Positions 1 through 11,000 of a DNA stretch of 64,000 nt are shown in pieces (the first letter of the stretch is position 1; every line of letters starts with the position of its first letter). The notes under the pieces were generated by a model that did no database searches, was not told the origin of the DNA, and worked only from the letters and a program-made list of their open reading frames with translations. The position numbers were made by a program, and so were the translations under genes. The stretch is from Mermis nigrescens (Eukaryota > Nematoda > Enoplea > Mermithida > Mermithidae). Location of the stretch: assembly GCA_036768485.1 (NCBI GenBank), contig JAVLUZ010000655.1:496001-560000 (forward strand). The letters are read 5' to 3'.

Positions 1-690
1 TTTTCAATCTATGCAATCTATGTATAATAAAACAAAATGATTTTACTGGAAAGCGGAAAAAAATTAAGAAGAAATGATGAGTTCAGAGATGTAAAGCAGA
101 AGTTGCAGAATAACGAGCAAAAAACCGCGTGTTGATAAATCTGATAGAAAAAAGTTATTATACAGCTAAAACGAACTTAATTAACAACCCTCGTACAAAG
201 TGAATTTTAGTGTAAATAATATGATTTAGATATTATATATCAATAAGCATTCTGTGCTATAATCGCGTCTTTAAAATTTAACAGCATACTTCAGCTTATT
301 TTTACGTCTACACGATAGGAAAATATAACAACGCAAAAAAAGGTTGCGAAGCGCCGGAAAATTTTTAATATTTTTACCGTTTTCGAGTACAATTTGCGAT
401 TTTTTTTGACAAAAAATTGTATAAAAGATTGAAATGTTACAAAGCGCCGAAGCATCTAGTCATGTTTACCACCTGAAAGATAATTTTGGAACTTTGTCAA
501 GACAAATAAAATAACAAATTCCAAACTGGTACCACAAAACCATTTTCATATCTCGCTTACGGTATTTAAGTCAGTTGAGGTTCTCAACAAACAAATAGTG
601 CGTTCAATTACTAAATTAGTAGAAATCAGTCTTTTTTGTACAGAGGTAATCCCCAAAAGTCTTTTACATTATGAACATGCCAATTTTAAG
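1..690. other. AT-rich non-coding sequence
   Basis: No coding exon is recognised. It contains two copies of the short AAGCGCCGGAAAATTT-type motif (near 349 and 438) that recurs across the window. The missing 3' exon of the ADISSP-family gene was looked for here and not found. Confidence 0.5.
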
Positions 691-699
691 GTACTATAA

Positions 700-829
700 T
701 ACATGGGCGGCACCCAAATTCTAGGGGGAGGGTCAAGATGACGTAAATCGCCAAAAATGTTTCTAAAAATATAATTCCGGGGTCTTAAATAATCAACGCG
801 GGGGTTTACAACATCTACGAAGTGCAAAC
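700..829. repeat. Fragment of a dispersed repeat (family L)
   Basis: It begins ATGGGCGGCACCCAAATTCT and resembles parts of 39330-39480 and 49915-50060, which share GAGGTCCGATGGGGCAA-like text. The ends are unclear. It is cut at 830 by a family-A element. Confidence 0.4.
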
Positions 830-1059
830 CATGGGCAGCACCGAAATTCTGAGGGGGTGCAAGATTTTTAGAGGTAAAAAAAACTGGTCATTAAGTGACG
901 GTATGGCGAAAAATCCATTTTTAACGTTTCTCATCGAACACTAAGCATTAGCATCAAAAAAATCGCGAAAAAACAAAAATATGTTAAAAATTGAATTTTT
1001 AGAGGGGGGTATTGTGGATTTGGGGGGTAGGGGTATTCGGCCTCTCAAACCCACGCGTG
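830..1059 (+). mobile_element. Family A MITE, copy 1
   Basis: It runs from CATGGGCAGC to CCCACGCGTG, in the orientation that has G tracts on the plus strand. The flanks GTGCAAAC and GTGCGAAA agree at six of eight positions, so it is an old copy. Confidence 0.6.
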
Positions 1060-1089
1060 GTGCGAAATCCTAAACCCCCACGCCTATGA

Positions 1090-1530
1090 GTCGTATTATA
1101 ATATGGTACGATAGCGATTTCAGTATGGTAAAACGGGGTATTTCAACCTTAGGTAGTGTATTTTAGCCAATCTCTGGGTTTTTGACGCCGAAAAATCTTA
1201 AAAATTGACTCAAAACAGCGCGAAGCTTCCAAAAATTTGACATTTCAGAATGCAAACTGCCATCATAAAGGTATACAGGACGGACAATTACTCATTTCGG
1301 CGCTCCCTGGGAATTTTAGACCTTTTTGCAGTTTTTGTCTTCCCAAAAATCTCAGTACAATGAACAAAGGCGGTCCCAAAAAGTCTTTGTACATCGGGAA
1401 AAAATCATTGCCGCGTACAAAAAAGCGTGATGTGAAGTACAAAATCATTTCAGCTAACCTAGGATATAAACTCGATACTACAGCTCTTACAGAAATGACG
1501 CAGTAACTGGTGTGAAGCGCCGAAAAATTT
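1090..1530 (-). repeat. Family E repeat, single copy
   Basis: It shares the blocks GGTAGTGTATTTTAGCCAAT, TGCAAACTGCCATCATAAAG and GGTCCCAAAAAGTCTTTGTA with the 58-59 kb array in reverse orientation. No coding capacity is credible. Confidence 0.6.
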
Positions 1531-1828
1531 TAAATTTTGTTTCCCTCTAAAATCAATTTTACCTTTAAAGCTAGCTTGTTAGTAGCTACGTGCTAATGAA
1601 TGTAAATATGTGCACACCTGGGCAATAGCCAAAGCTTTAGCTTATCTAAGTATGGGCTCTCAAAGATTGGTTGGTCCCCTAGTTGGGCTGAAAATGGGCT
1701 AGAAAAGGCTATTCTGTTTGATTTTCCACTATTTTCTTTAATTTTTTCAAAATGAGCCCATTGAAATTGACTCTTTAGCACATCCACCTTTTGTGTCAAC
1801 CCATTCCATGGACTGGGCGGGCTGGGAT

Positions 1829-2064
1829 TACACCTGGGCGTGGGGGGTTTGGGGTTTATGCACCCTTCCCCCAGAAATCAAAATAACCGCCCCAGAATCA
1901 AGTTTTGAAATTTTTGTTTTTTTCTTCGCAATTTTTTGATGCCAATGGATGAGAAACGTCGAAAAATGGTGTTTTTTCGCCATACCATCATTTTTAAGGC
2001 CATTTTTCGACCTTTGAAAAATCTTGCACCCCCCCCCCCAGAATTTTCTTGCTGCCCACGTATG
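1829..2064 (-). mobile_element. Family A MITE, copy 2, with perfect 8-bp duplication
   Basis: It starts TACACCTGGGCG and ends GCCCACGTATG. It is flanked on both sides by GCTGGGAT (1821-1828 and 2065-2072). The body carries the family's GATGCCAATGGAT and GAGAAACGTCGAAAAATGGT blocks. Confidence 0.85.
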
Positions 2065-2274
2065 GCTGGGATGGGCTGTTGCCCAGGTGTGCCTAAGAGT
2101 AATTAATAAATCGCATCTGTAAATAAAGTCAAAAATGTTCCTTTAAGCTGCTCGTATTACGTGCATTACTCACTAGCATACATGTTTTTATCAATTTATA
2201 ATTTCTAAAGCTCGTACATAATATATGTTTCCATTCCAAAAAGGTGAATTTAGCTTATACATTCAATTGAGAAC

Positions 2275-2451
2275 CAGGCACGTAGCTCTGGGGGGAACGG
2301 GGGGTCCGGCCGGACCCCCCAAAATTCAGAAAAATCGGAAAAATATGACTTTTTAAACGTTATTTTGTGCTATTTTTGGCCTTTTTGGGCTTAACCACAA
2401 AAATTGGTGTTGGCCCCCCCCCCCAAAATAGGACGGCCAGCTACGTGCCTG
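2275..2451. mobile_element. Family G MITE (177 bp) with perfect 8-bp duplication
   Basis: The inverted termini are CAGGCACGTAGCT and AGCTACGTGCCTG. TTGAGAAC flanks it on both sides (2267-2274, 2452-2459). The interior has a short GGGGTCCGGCCGGACCCC palindrome. The termini and 8-bp duplication are typical of hAT elements. Confidence 0.88.
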
Positions 2452-2599
2452 TTGAGAACGTCTAAAAAAAAGTTAAGATCCTATATTTGGTCGACATGTT
2501 ATCATTTTGATTTGACTTGAACAATTTTTGGTTTTCAAATACATTTTAATTTACTGAAAAGTTCGAATTTTAAATGTTATTCGGTCATTTAACGTTACA

Positions 2600-3115
2600 T
2601 TTTTGGACCCGGACCCAACGCTTTTTGAAGCCGGGTCCAACTTTATGGTTACAGTCGAGTCCAAGTCCAAAATTTTAGGAAGGTCGGGTCCGGGTCGGGG
2701 TCCAAAATTTTAGATGGGTGAGGGGTCCGGGTGCCCGATGCCACCCCACACCTGGGCGTGGGGTTTGGGGGGTATGCACCCCCCAGAAACCAAAATACCC
2801 CCCCAGAAATCAAAATACCCCCCAGAATTCAATTTTTGAAAATTTTTTTCGTTTTTTTCGCAATTTTTTGATGCCAATGGATAGTGCTTGATGAGAAACG
2901 TCAAAAAATGGTGTTTTTATCGCCATACCACCATTTTTAAGGCCATTTTTTGACCTTCAAAAAAATCTTGCACCCCCCCCAGAATTTTCTTGCTGCCCAC
3001 GTATGTGCCACCCTGTTAAGCATAGCGATTTTTGCGAGTCGGGCCTCAGAATTCCAACTAAGACGTCATTCTGGAGGGACGGGCCTTGAAAATCCGGCCG
3101 CGCGGTAACCCCGAC
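2600..3115. repeat. CCGGACCC-rich repeat interrupted by a family A element
   Basis: Short GGACCCGGACCC, GGGTCCGGGTCGGGGTCC and CCAAAATTTTAG blocks occur on the left side, and GGGCCT/GCGCGGTAACCCCGACCC on the right. Similar text recurs near 6780-6830 and 7905-7985. The ends are not defined. Confidence 0.4.
2747..3005 (-). mobile_element. Family A MITE, copy 3, with perfect 8-bp duplication
   Basis: It starts CACACCTGGGCG and ends GCCCACGTATG. TGCCACCC flanks it at 2739-2746 and 3006-3013. It is inserted into the CCGGACCC-rich repeat. Confidence 0.87.
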
Positions 3116-4050
3116 CCATAATCATCTATGTTCCGAAAAAAATCATAGAAGGAGTACGGTTTAACGCGTTTTTAGCTATCTTTTGGCTCAAAAACCAGAT
3201 TTTCGGCACTTTAAGTTATTTAGTTACTTTTTGACTACATCTCGCTCGACTTTTTCGGTTTTTCTCCTGTTTTTCTCAGTTTTCATCTCCTAGAAAAAAC
3301 AGCATCACTATAAATGCCAAAATAATGTTCTTGAAGCATACCTACCTATCGTGTTTGAGCCTAAAGGCAGTTTAGAAAAAAATTTCAGTCTGCCTTCGTA
3401 CATGCACCAGCATAGGAATTCTGGGGGGAGGTCAAACAAAAAAAATTGTTAAGAAGTGCCTTTTTTGAGCCAGAAGACGTATGCCATTCTGAAGGCCAAA
3501 CTCCCCATAAATTATTTATTTTTTGTTCTATTAAATATTTATGAAAGACATACACATAGGGAGAGTTGAGAGGGGGTAACTTCCCTATTCCCCCTCCCCC
3601 GCTGAAGGGTCCAAAACTAAAGTACCGTCGAGCGATTTGAGCCAGGAATAGTATATTTTCATGCGATTTCGATGTAAAATAGCCAAAAACGCCATTTACT
3701 GTAGTAAAAATCCTGAATTTTACAGTCTCTGACCCTAAAATCTCAATTTTACCCCTCCCTGACCAAACTGGCCTTGTGCATTTATGATGAAAGAACGGCT
3801 GAACCAAAGTGGATTCAGTTTTGACATATACGAGAATATATAAAATACACGATGAATCCTCCTCCTACGTATCACACAAGTTCAATCAGATCAAAAACCC
3901 TAAAGATAGGTTTTTTCGTCTCTTTAAGATATTGTAAATTAAAATTAAAAAATAAATTGAAAATTCTATAAATTAAAATGAAAATCGATAAAAATCTACA
4001 AATATCGTCCAGCTGCTACAGTGAGGTAAGACATAATGAGCATTGCTGAA
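3116..4050. other. Non-coding, repeat-derived sequence
   Basis: It holds a family-M-like stretch (3150-3240, AACGCGTTTTTAGCTATCTTTTGGCTC) and a C/G-tract block at 3410-3790 that gives a 140-residue open frame with repeat-like composition. No exon is recognised. Confidence 0.4.
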
Positions 4051-4054
4051 AGAA

Positions 4055-4868
4055 TACAATATGGAGGCGGCGTCAAGAGCGACAATTATTGCTTTCTGCA
4101 CGATCTTTATCTTACGCACTATACACATACACTTTACACAAGGAGCTCTTGCTACATTCCTTTATACCGTAAGTAAATAGATTCGCTTTTACAACGCTTA
4201 GTTTATAGTTTATTATTATCGTTTCAGTTTATTATTATTATTATTTATTTTATTTATTATCATTTTATTATTATCGTATTAGTCTACACTGAACAATTAA
4301 ACACAGTAGACCAGTTCCCTACACAGTCATACTGTATGATAAAAACGGTGAAAAATCGAATTAGTCGGCGTCAGGAGCGTCGATGTACGCAGTGTACACA
4401 ATAAAAATTAATTTACACACTATACTTGTGCGAGAAACTTTACACTAAGAGCTCCTACGACATTTGTTTACACCGTAATCAGGTCCGATTATACGGCGCA
4501 TTGTCTAGTCAATATATTCATTCAGTGAGCGACTGACTTTACACTTTAAACAATGTAGTTTAAACTCAGTTCTCGGTACAATAACGCTGTAAGAGAAAAA
4601 TAAACGGAAAATCGGATTAGTCGGCTTCGAGAGCGATAATTAACGCACTTTACACAATATAAGTATTTTACACACTGGACCCATGCAATACGCTTTACAC
4701 TATTTAATCCTAGACGCTTCTTTACAAAGTGATCTGATTCGAATATACAAGGCATTGTCCAGTCAATAAATTTATTTACTGAGCGTCTTACTTTACACTT
4801 TACACCCGTTAGTTTGAAAATAATTCGCCGTACAATCATACTGTATGAGAAAAAGGGGAAATCCGAAT
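4055..4868. repeat. Degenerate tandem array, about 270-bp unit, three units
   Basis: The blocks GGCGTCAAGAGCGACAAT / GGCGTCAGGAGCGTCGAT / GGCTTCGAGAGCGATAAT, CTTTACAC...GAGCTCCTACGACAT and CAATCATACTGTATGAGAAAAA recur at about 4070, 4370 and 4630. The last unit runs to within a few bases of the ADISSP-family exon donor at 4871, whose intronic side resembles the repeat text AATCSGATTAG. A (TTA)n run (about 4213-4290) expands the first unit. Confidence 0.7.
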
Positions 4869-4871
4869 TAC

Positions 4872-5003
4872 CTAACACTTTGGCCGACAATATTAGCGTG
4901 AAAGAATGCTGCTCGTTAGTTTTATCGACTATGAGCATTTGGTCGTCGATGAGCCTATCCTGAATGGCATCGATTTCGATTACGAATTCGTGAGCATTCG
5001 TAT
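4872..5003 (-). CDS. ADISSP: ADISSP-family exon (third of three seen)
   Basis: The acceptor is CCAAATACAG and the donor is TTAG/GTAATT. The exon is 132 bp. Its first two bases complete a GAT codon with the preceding exon, and it leaves in phase 1. It encodes 43 whole codons including HEFVIEIDAIQDRL and ends LSAKVL plus a split Gly. A tandem array lies directly downstream of the donor. Confidence 0.78.
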
Positions 5004-8000
5004 CTGTATTTGGGCAAATCATGGAAAATGTATAGATTTAGGCAAAATATAAGCATAAAAATTCAAATTTTTTATAATTTTCAATTTTTTTTAATTTTTA
5101 ATTTTTTTAAATCTAATCAACAATCAAAACGTTAGTTCGTTCTCTGAGAATAAATAAAATGGAAAAATTTGACAGTCTATAAAGCTGGACTGAAAAAAAT
5201 ACAATTTAATAATAATCACGATTCAAAATGTCGATATTTCAAAAATATTTCAAAAATATTTTTTTAATGTTTCAAAAAAAATTTTGAAAAAAAATTTGGA
5301 AGTAACGCCTGCAATCATTATCAAAATTATACGTGATACATAGCCAAACTAAATTAAACTAAGGTAAAAAATTATAAAGTGACAATTTTTTGAATAAGCG
5401 AACAATCCAGCACGATTTTAGGGCTGTTTTGAGAAAATAACATAAATCGATGATTTGCCAGAGATTGAATACTAAGTAACCCCACGTCTTAACAATTTCG
5501 TTGTGATTTGATTAAAAGTAGTCTTAACAACGGTGTAAACCGAAAAGACAATAACAAGTAAACTCAATAAAACTTTATAACTTTAAAAAAAACGTTTGCT
5601 TTTTCGTTGTGTCCAAGACAACCAGTCATTCTCAGCATACATTTAATGGCTCGAAATTGAGGGGAAGGTCCCGGCCATTTTTAGGGGTAGGGGGTAAATG
5701 ACCTCCAATGTTTGGTCAAAAGCGGCCAAAAAACGCCTAAAAACAGCCGAAAAATTCAATTTTTTAAGGGGTCTCAAATTCTCTGGCTTTAGGAGGGGAT
5801 GGGGATGTTCGACTTTGGGTGGGGGATCGGGGAATCCCCCTTTCCTCTCCCCATGTAACATGTCTGATTATCAGAATGTTTCGCATCCGTTTTAAGGGCA
5901 ACCCTGCATACATGTAACAGGGGGATGGGGGAACCCCCACTCGAAGTTAGCTGTCCCCCCCCATCCCCCAGGGGCGGATTTAAGGGTGGAGGCAGGGAAG
6001 GGGCAGCGGCCCCGATTGGCCAAAAATAGTTGGCGAGGTAAAAATGGATATAGAATTTACAATGATTTTTGGCAGTCAGTGATCACAATTTCTCTAATTC
6101 TTCCGGCGTTTCGCGCCCTATAATTCCTTATCAATAGCATTTATTCACTTTCTTGCCGACCTAGAAGCCAATCTTTGCTCATAGACTATATTTCAAAACA
6201 ATTCAAAACGCAGAAACAGCTATTTCAGCATAAATTTATTCCATTTTCAAGCGAAACTTGTTAAAATTTTCGACGTTCCGCGTCAAATGCTGCAAATACA
6301 GCAAATCGAGCAGCAAATCAGGCTTCTGAACGTCGTTTCGACTAAATTTCTCAAATTTTCCGGCGCTTCACGCCGGATTATTGCTAATATTAAAGAAATT
6401 TAATGATTTTCAGCACAAAATTGTCAAAAATTTCAAAAAGAAATTGTATCAAAAGTGATTTTAAATAAAAGCAGACAACGTAAAACGCCGGAAAAACGCT
6501 ATATCGCACGTGAAGGGCAAATTTTCTGACCTACTTTTTACGGTTTTAGAAAAAGCTTGGAGACCTCCTCTCCCTCCCTATGGGGAATCCTAGATCCGCT
6601 ACTACCCTCCCCCGTTTTAAGGAGAAATATAATTTTTTGGTCGTTTTTATGTGTTTGTTGGCCGCCGGGAACCCCCACCCCAAATTTCGAGCCGTTACAT
6701 ATAAGGGGGTGGGCGGCCGCCCCCTTGAATACGGTCCTGCATGTATCAGGGGTATGCCAAGTCAACTTTTCCCGAAGACACGGGTCCGAGTCTAGGTCCA
6801 AAATTTTAGATAATTTCGGGACCAAAATTTCAAGAACGTCGGATTGTGCAATGTATAAAATGTATCACAAGATGTTTCTAGCATGTGATATCATGAATCA
6901 GACGGCGTTGCACGAGATATATACGTATATTATTGTACATATCACTTCTACACAATTAAATTGCGTAATGCAGCCCAGGATCCAGGATTATATTTCTGGG
7001 GGAATCGCCGAGATTGAGAAAATTTATATAATGCGTTCATGTGAGACTTTCGCGGCGAAACCTTTCTTGATGTATTTTGCGTTTCTGGATAACTTCTACA
7101 ACTTTTGATGATAGAGCATGTAAAACATTAAGTGATTCGCCTGAATTCTTTGTCACTTTTACTCTCTTAACTCAATTTTGCAGCATTTTTTAAGGAAAAA
7201 ATGCAAAAAACATGCATGCTATGAAAATTCGGCGCGAAGCGTTGAAATCTCTTACATTTCTATCGCATTGAAATCAATTTTGCAGCTTTCTGAAGATAAT
7301 CAAAACAGTAATCACATCTGTGGCGAACCCCCAAAAAATTTCGCTTTTTATCCTTCTGAGCTCAAAATCTTGATGTTCTGAGCAAAGATACACAGCACGA
7401 GAATTATGTGGGGGTGAAAACGAAAAAAAATATTTTTTTGGCTAAAAAAATGGTCGATACGCGTCAAAAACATAAATTTTTTGGTGTTTCTGACGATACT
7501 ACACACTTTCTATAACGTAAAAACAAAAATATTCCGAAAAATCCTCAAAAACTTTGAATAATTTGAAAGAAATATAGTTTGAGTATGTGGTGCCAAGCGC
7601 CGAAAATTTGACACTGTCGAGCTAGTAGAAAGCTAAGACCGCATTAAAACAGTACATTTTCTACGAATTAGTAAGAAAGCCACGAAGAGGAATAAAAAGA
7701 AAATTGCAGGGTCAGTGGCGGATTCCGCCCCCCCATAGGGGCAGCACGCGGCATTCCTATGGGGGGCGGAATCCTGACTTGGGCGGAAAAATTAGCTGTT
7801 TTAACCCGAAAATCGCTAAAAATCGTTCAAAAATCCTTAATTTTGCGCACCATTTTGGGCCAATGGGGGGGGCGGCCGCCCCCATCCTAAATCCGCCCCT
7901 GTTCAGGGTGGACCCGGACCCGATAGCTCTTGAGGTCAGGGCCGGGTACAAAGTTTTGGACAACCTCAGGCCCCGGAGCTTTTAATTTTAAAAAATTATA

Positions 8001-11000
8001 TATTTTATCAATTAAATTCTAAAAATTATATATTTTCTCAATTCAATCTAATTTTTAAATTTACTCTTTGATCGTTAGCAACTGACTATTTATTAAAATT
8101 TTAAAAGATTCAATTTTTATCAATAGATATAAACGAAACGAGCAGCGTTTTAAATTGACACATTTGGTCAAAAAAAAATGTGCGAATCAAAAAAATTTCT
8201 ATGCTACTCAACAGATTTAGCCAAAACATAAATTTGAAATAACGTAAAGTTTCCCAAAAAATGAAAAACTAAACGGGCGAGAGAGAGAGCCGCTTTTATT
8301 TAGTGTACATCATATAATAAAAACTCGAAAATTCAGTCCAATCAACGGATTACGTTAAAAATTTAGGGACCTGCTTTATGAAAATACTGCCCACGTGATT
8401 CAAAATACTGCAATTCAGTCTAGCAAGTAATTAATTAGCGAATAATTAAATTAATTAAATTTAGCATTTTTTATTTTAATTAGTATTTAGTAACTAATTA
8501 CATTTTGTATAAATTTCATATTATTCTTTTCCCAATTTTTTCGCTTTTTGTAGAATTTTTATTTTTTTAACTTTATTAATTATGAAGTAGCTAAGGATTA
8601 CTACACTTTTATTAATTCTTGCTAAATATTTAAGGTATAATTATTAACGTTTTCTTAGCTCAAAAATTCATTGATTTTCACGCTTTAACGAGAAGAATTT
8701 TAGCGCAATATTCTTCGTTTTTTTGTGAATAATTTAATTAGTTTCGAAATAAAAAAATGAATATATGATATATGATCCCATTCAAAACCTTACCATTATT
8801 GGCTCGAATTTCTTTAACGCGAACGTGGCTGTTGTGGTTTACAACGCGTACTTTTTTACCAACTAAGATCGGCACTTCAACGGCCACTTCATACTTCCTG
8901 CCTTCCTGAAACGCGCCACGAGTTCAATAAATATCAATGGCAGACAATTAAGCTTACCGGAATGAAATGAGTGATGTAATAAAACGTGTGAAATGATAAA
9001 AATTAATTAAAATGAAAAAATAAATAAAAAATAAAAAGCGTGTTTTAGACCAAGTGAACCGTGTTTAATGCTAAACCAATGGAAGCACTAGGTTAGAGCT
9101 TGTAGAGGCGAAATAACCGCGATTCCTTGCTAGTTATCAGTGGCGATCTAGGATTTTCTGAAAGGGGGCGGTATCCCAACTTTTCCAAGAACAGTCAAAA
9201 ATAGGTTCAAAAATCTGCCCTTGACGCGCGAAATGGCGTTTTTCGGTGTTTTACATTGTATACTTTTACATAAAATCACTTTTGACGCAATATTTTTTCT
9301 TACAAATTTTAAAATTCCCGACAATTTTGTGCGATAAAATCATTATTTTTCTGTGACTTTAACAAAAATCTGGGCGAAGCGCTGGAAAATTTGTGAAATT
9401 AAGACTGATAGACGTCTAGAAGCATGATTTACTGCTTGATTTCTTGTATTCATAGCATTTGGTGCGAAACATCGAAATTTTTAATTGAAAATAGTAGAAA
9501 ACTATGCAAAAATAGCTGTTTCTGCTGTTAAAATTGTTTTGAAACCTACATGAAAAGAAAATAGCTTCCAGGTCCCCTAGAAAGTAAATAAATGTCATTA
9601 ATAGGCATCATCCGGCGCTTGGCGCCGGAAAAAATGTGAAATTATGGTCACTGACGGCCAAAAATCAATGCAAATTGCATATCCATCCGTTATCTCGCCG
9701 AATATTTTTGGCCAATGGGGGCGCCCCCCGCCCCCTTAAATCTGCCCCTGCTAGTCATACTCAGACATGCAAAGCATGGGAATTTTCGGGGAGGGGTGAA
9801 ATTTTACAGTGCCTTTCTTGGGCGCAAAAATGGTGGATACGCGCCAAAAGCATCGTTTTTCGGCGTTTCTGACGATGCTCTATCTTTCTAGAGTAGTAAA
9901 ATATAAAGAAATTTCGAACAAAATCAAAAAAATTCGAATAAATCGACCAACGCATACTCAAAAATGAGTATATGGCCCGGAGCGCCAAAAATTTGACGCT
10001 TTTCAAAAACGTTCGGAAAGTCTCGAATTCTGGGCGGAGGGGGTGAAAAATGTACAAGTTCATGAAGAATACCCCCTAGATCATGTACGGTCATATTGCG
10101 GCTTAAACACGAAACGCGCTCCGATTTTCCCTTGTGTAAAGTAACGCGTGACCTCACATCGTACGAAATATCAAGAATAATTGATTTTTTAATTATTGTG
10201 GCTAAATTTCCAATCTTTGACAACTCATATGCGTATGCCGAGATTGTGAGTCACGTGGCATCCTAGGTTAAGGCTTACAGTAAGCCAAAGTGTAAAGCTG
10301 CGTAAGTACAACTCGATCTTGATTTAACTAAAAACCCAATTTTTGAAGAAAAATTTCTCTTCGTCGTCTTTCGTAAATTTTGTACAGCATTGGTAAGACA
10401 TCGGTCTAATCCGACCGTTGTTGCCAAGGGAAATATTGAGCATTGCTGATGTTTGGTGACTCACAGCGAAAACTTCCAACTGTTTTTTCGGTAAAAAGAA
10501 GCATGTAACGACTCAAAATTTTGTGAAGGAGCCGGAAAGTCGGCCATTTTTTAGCATGCTAGAGGTAGTGATCGACCGGAGCGGCCAAGATGGCCGGAGT
10601 CGGAGATCCGACCGGAGCCGGATTGGACCGTGTTGCTCCGGCCGGAGCCGGAGAAATATTATTTTACATGTGTGGATAGACAGGACATCTTTGTGACCAA
10701 GGCCTGGACCATAGTGCACATGCATCTCAACTGCATACCAGCTAGTTAGTTACGTAAAATAGACTACATTCAGCAAAATTTTATTCAAGCGCCAATAGGC
10801 AATATTTTATATTAACACATGATTGTGTATGACCGTATATGCATAGGTACGTTACATACTATACTAGGTTCAGTGAACCACGAATATAACGTATATACAG
10901 AATAAACAGCAACATTATCTGGAAAATCAGTATAGCATGTGCAGTGCATGCAGGCCAGACTGCATCTAAGGATACTGTATGAGTTGCAGTGTTAACAGGA

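Noticed and set aside
3385..3807. 140-residue open frame
   Set aside because: Its sequence comes from the C/G-tract repeats seen elsewhere, with no domain and no splice signals.
6557..7108. 183-residue open frame
   Set aside because: The start lies in family C and D repeat sequence and the rest has low-complexity AT-rich codons.
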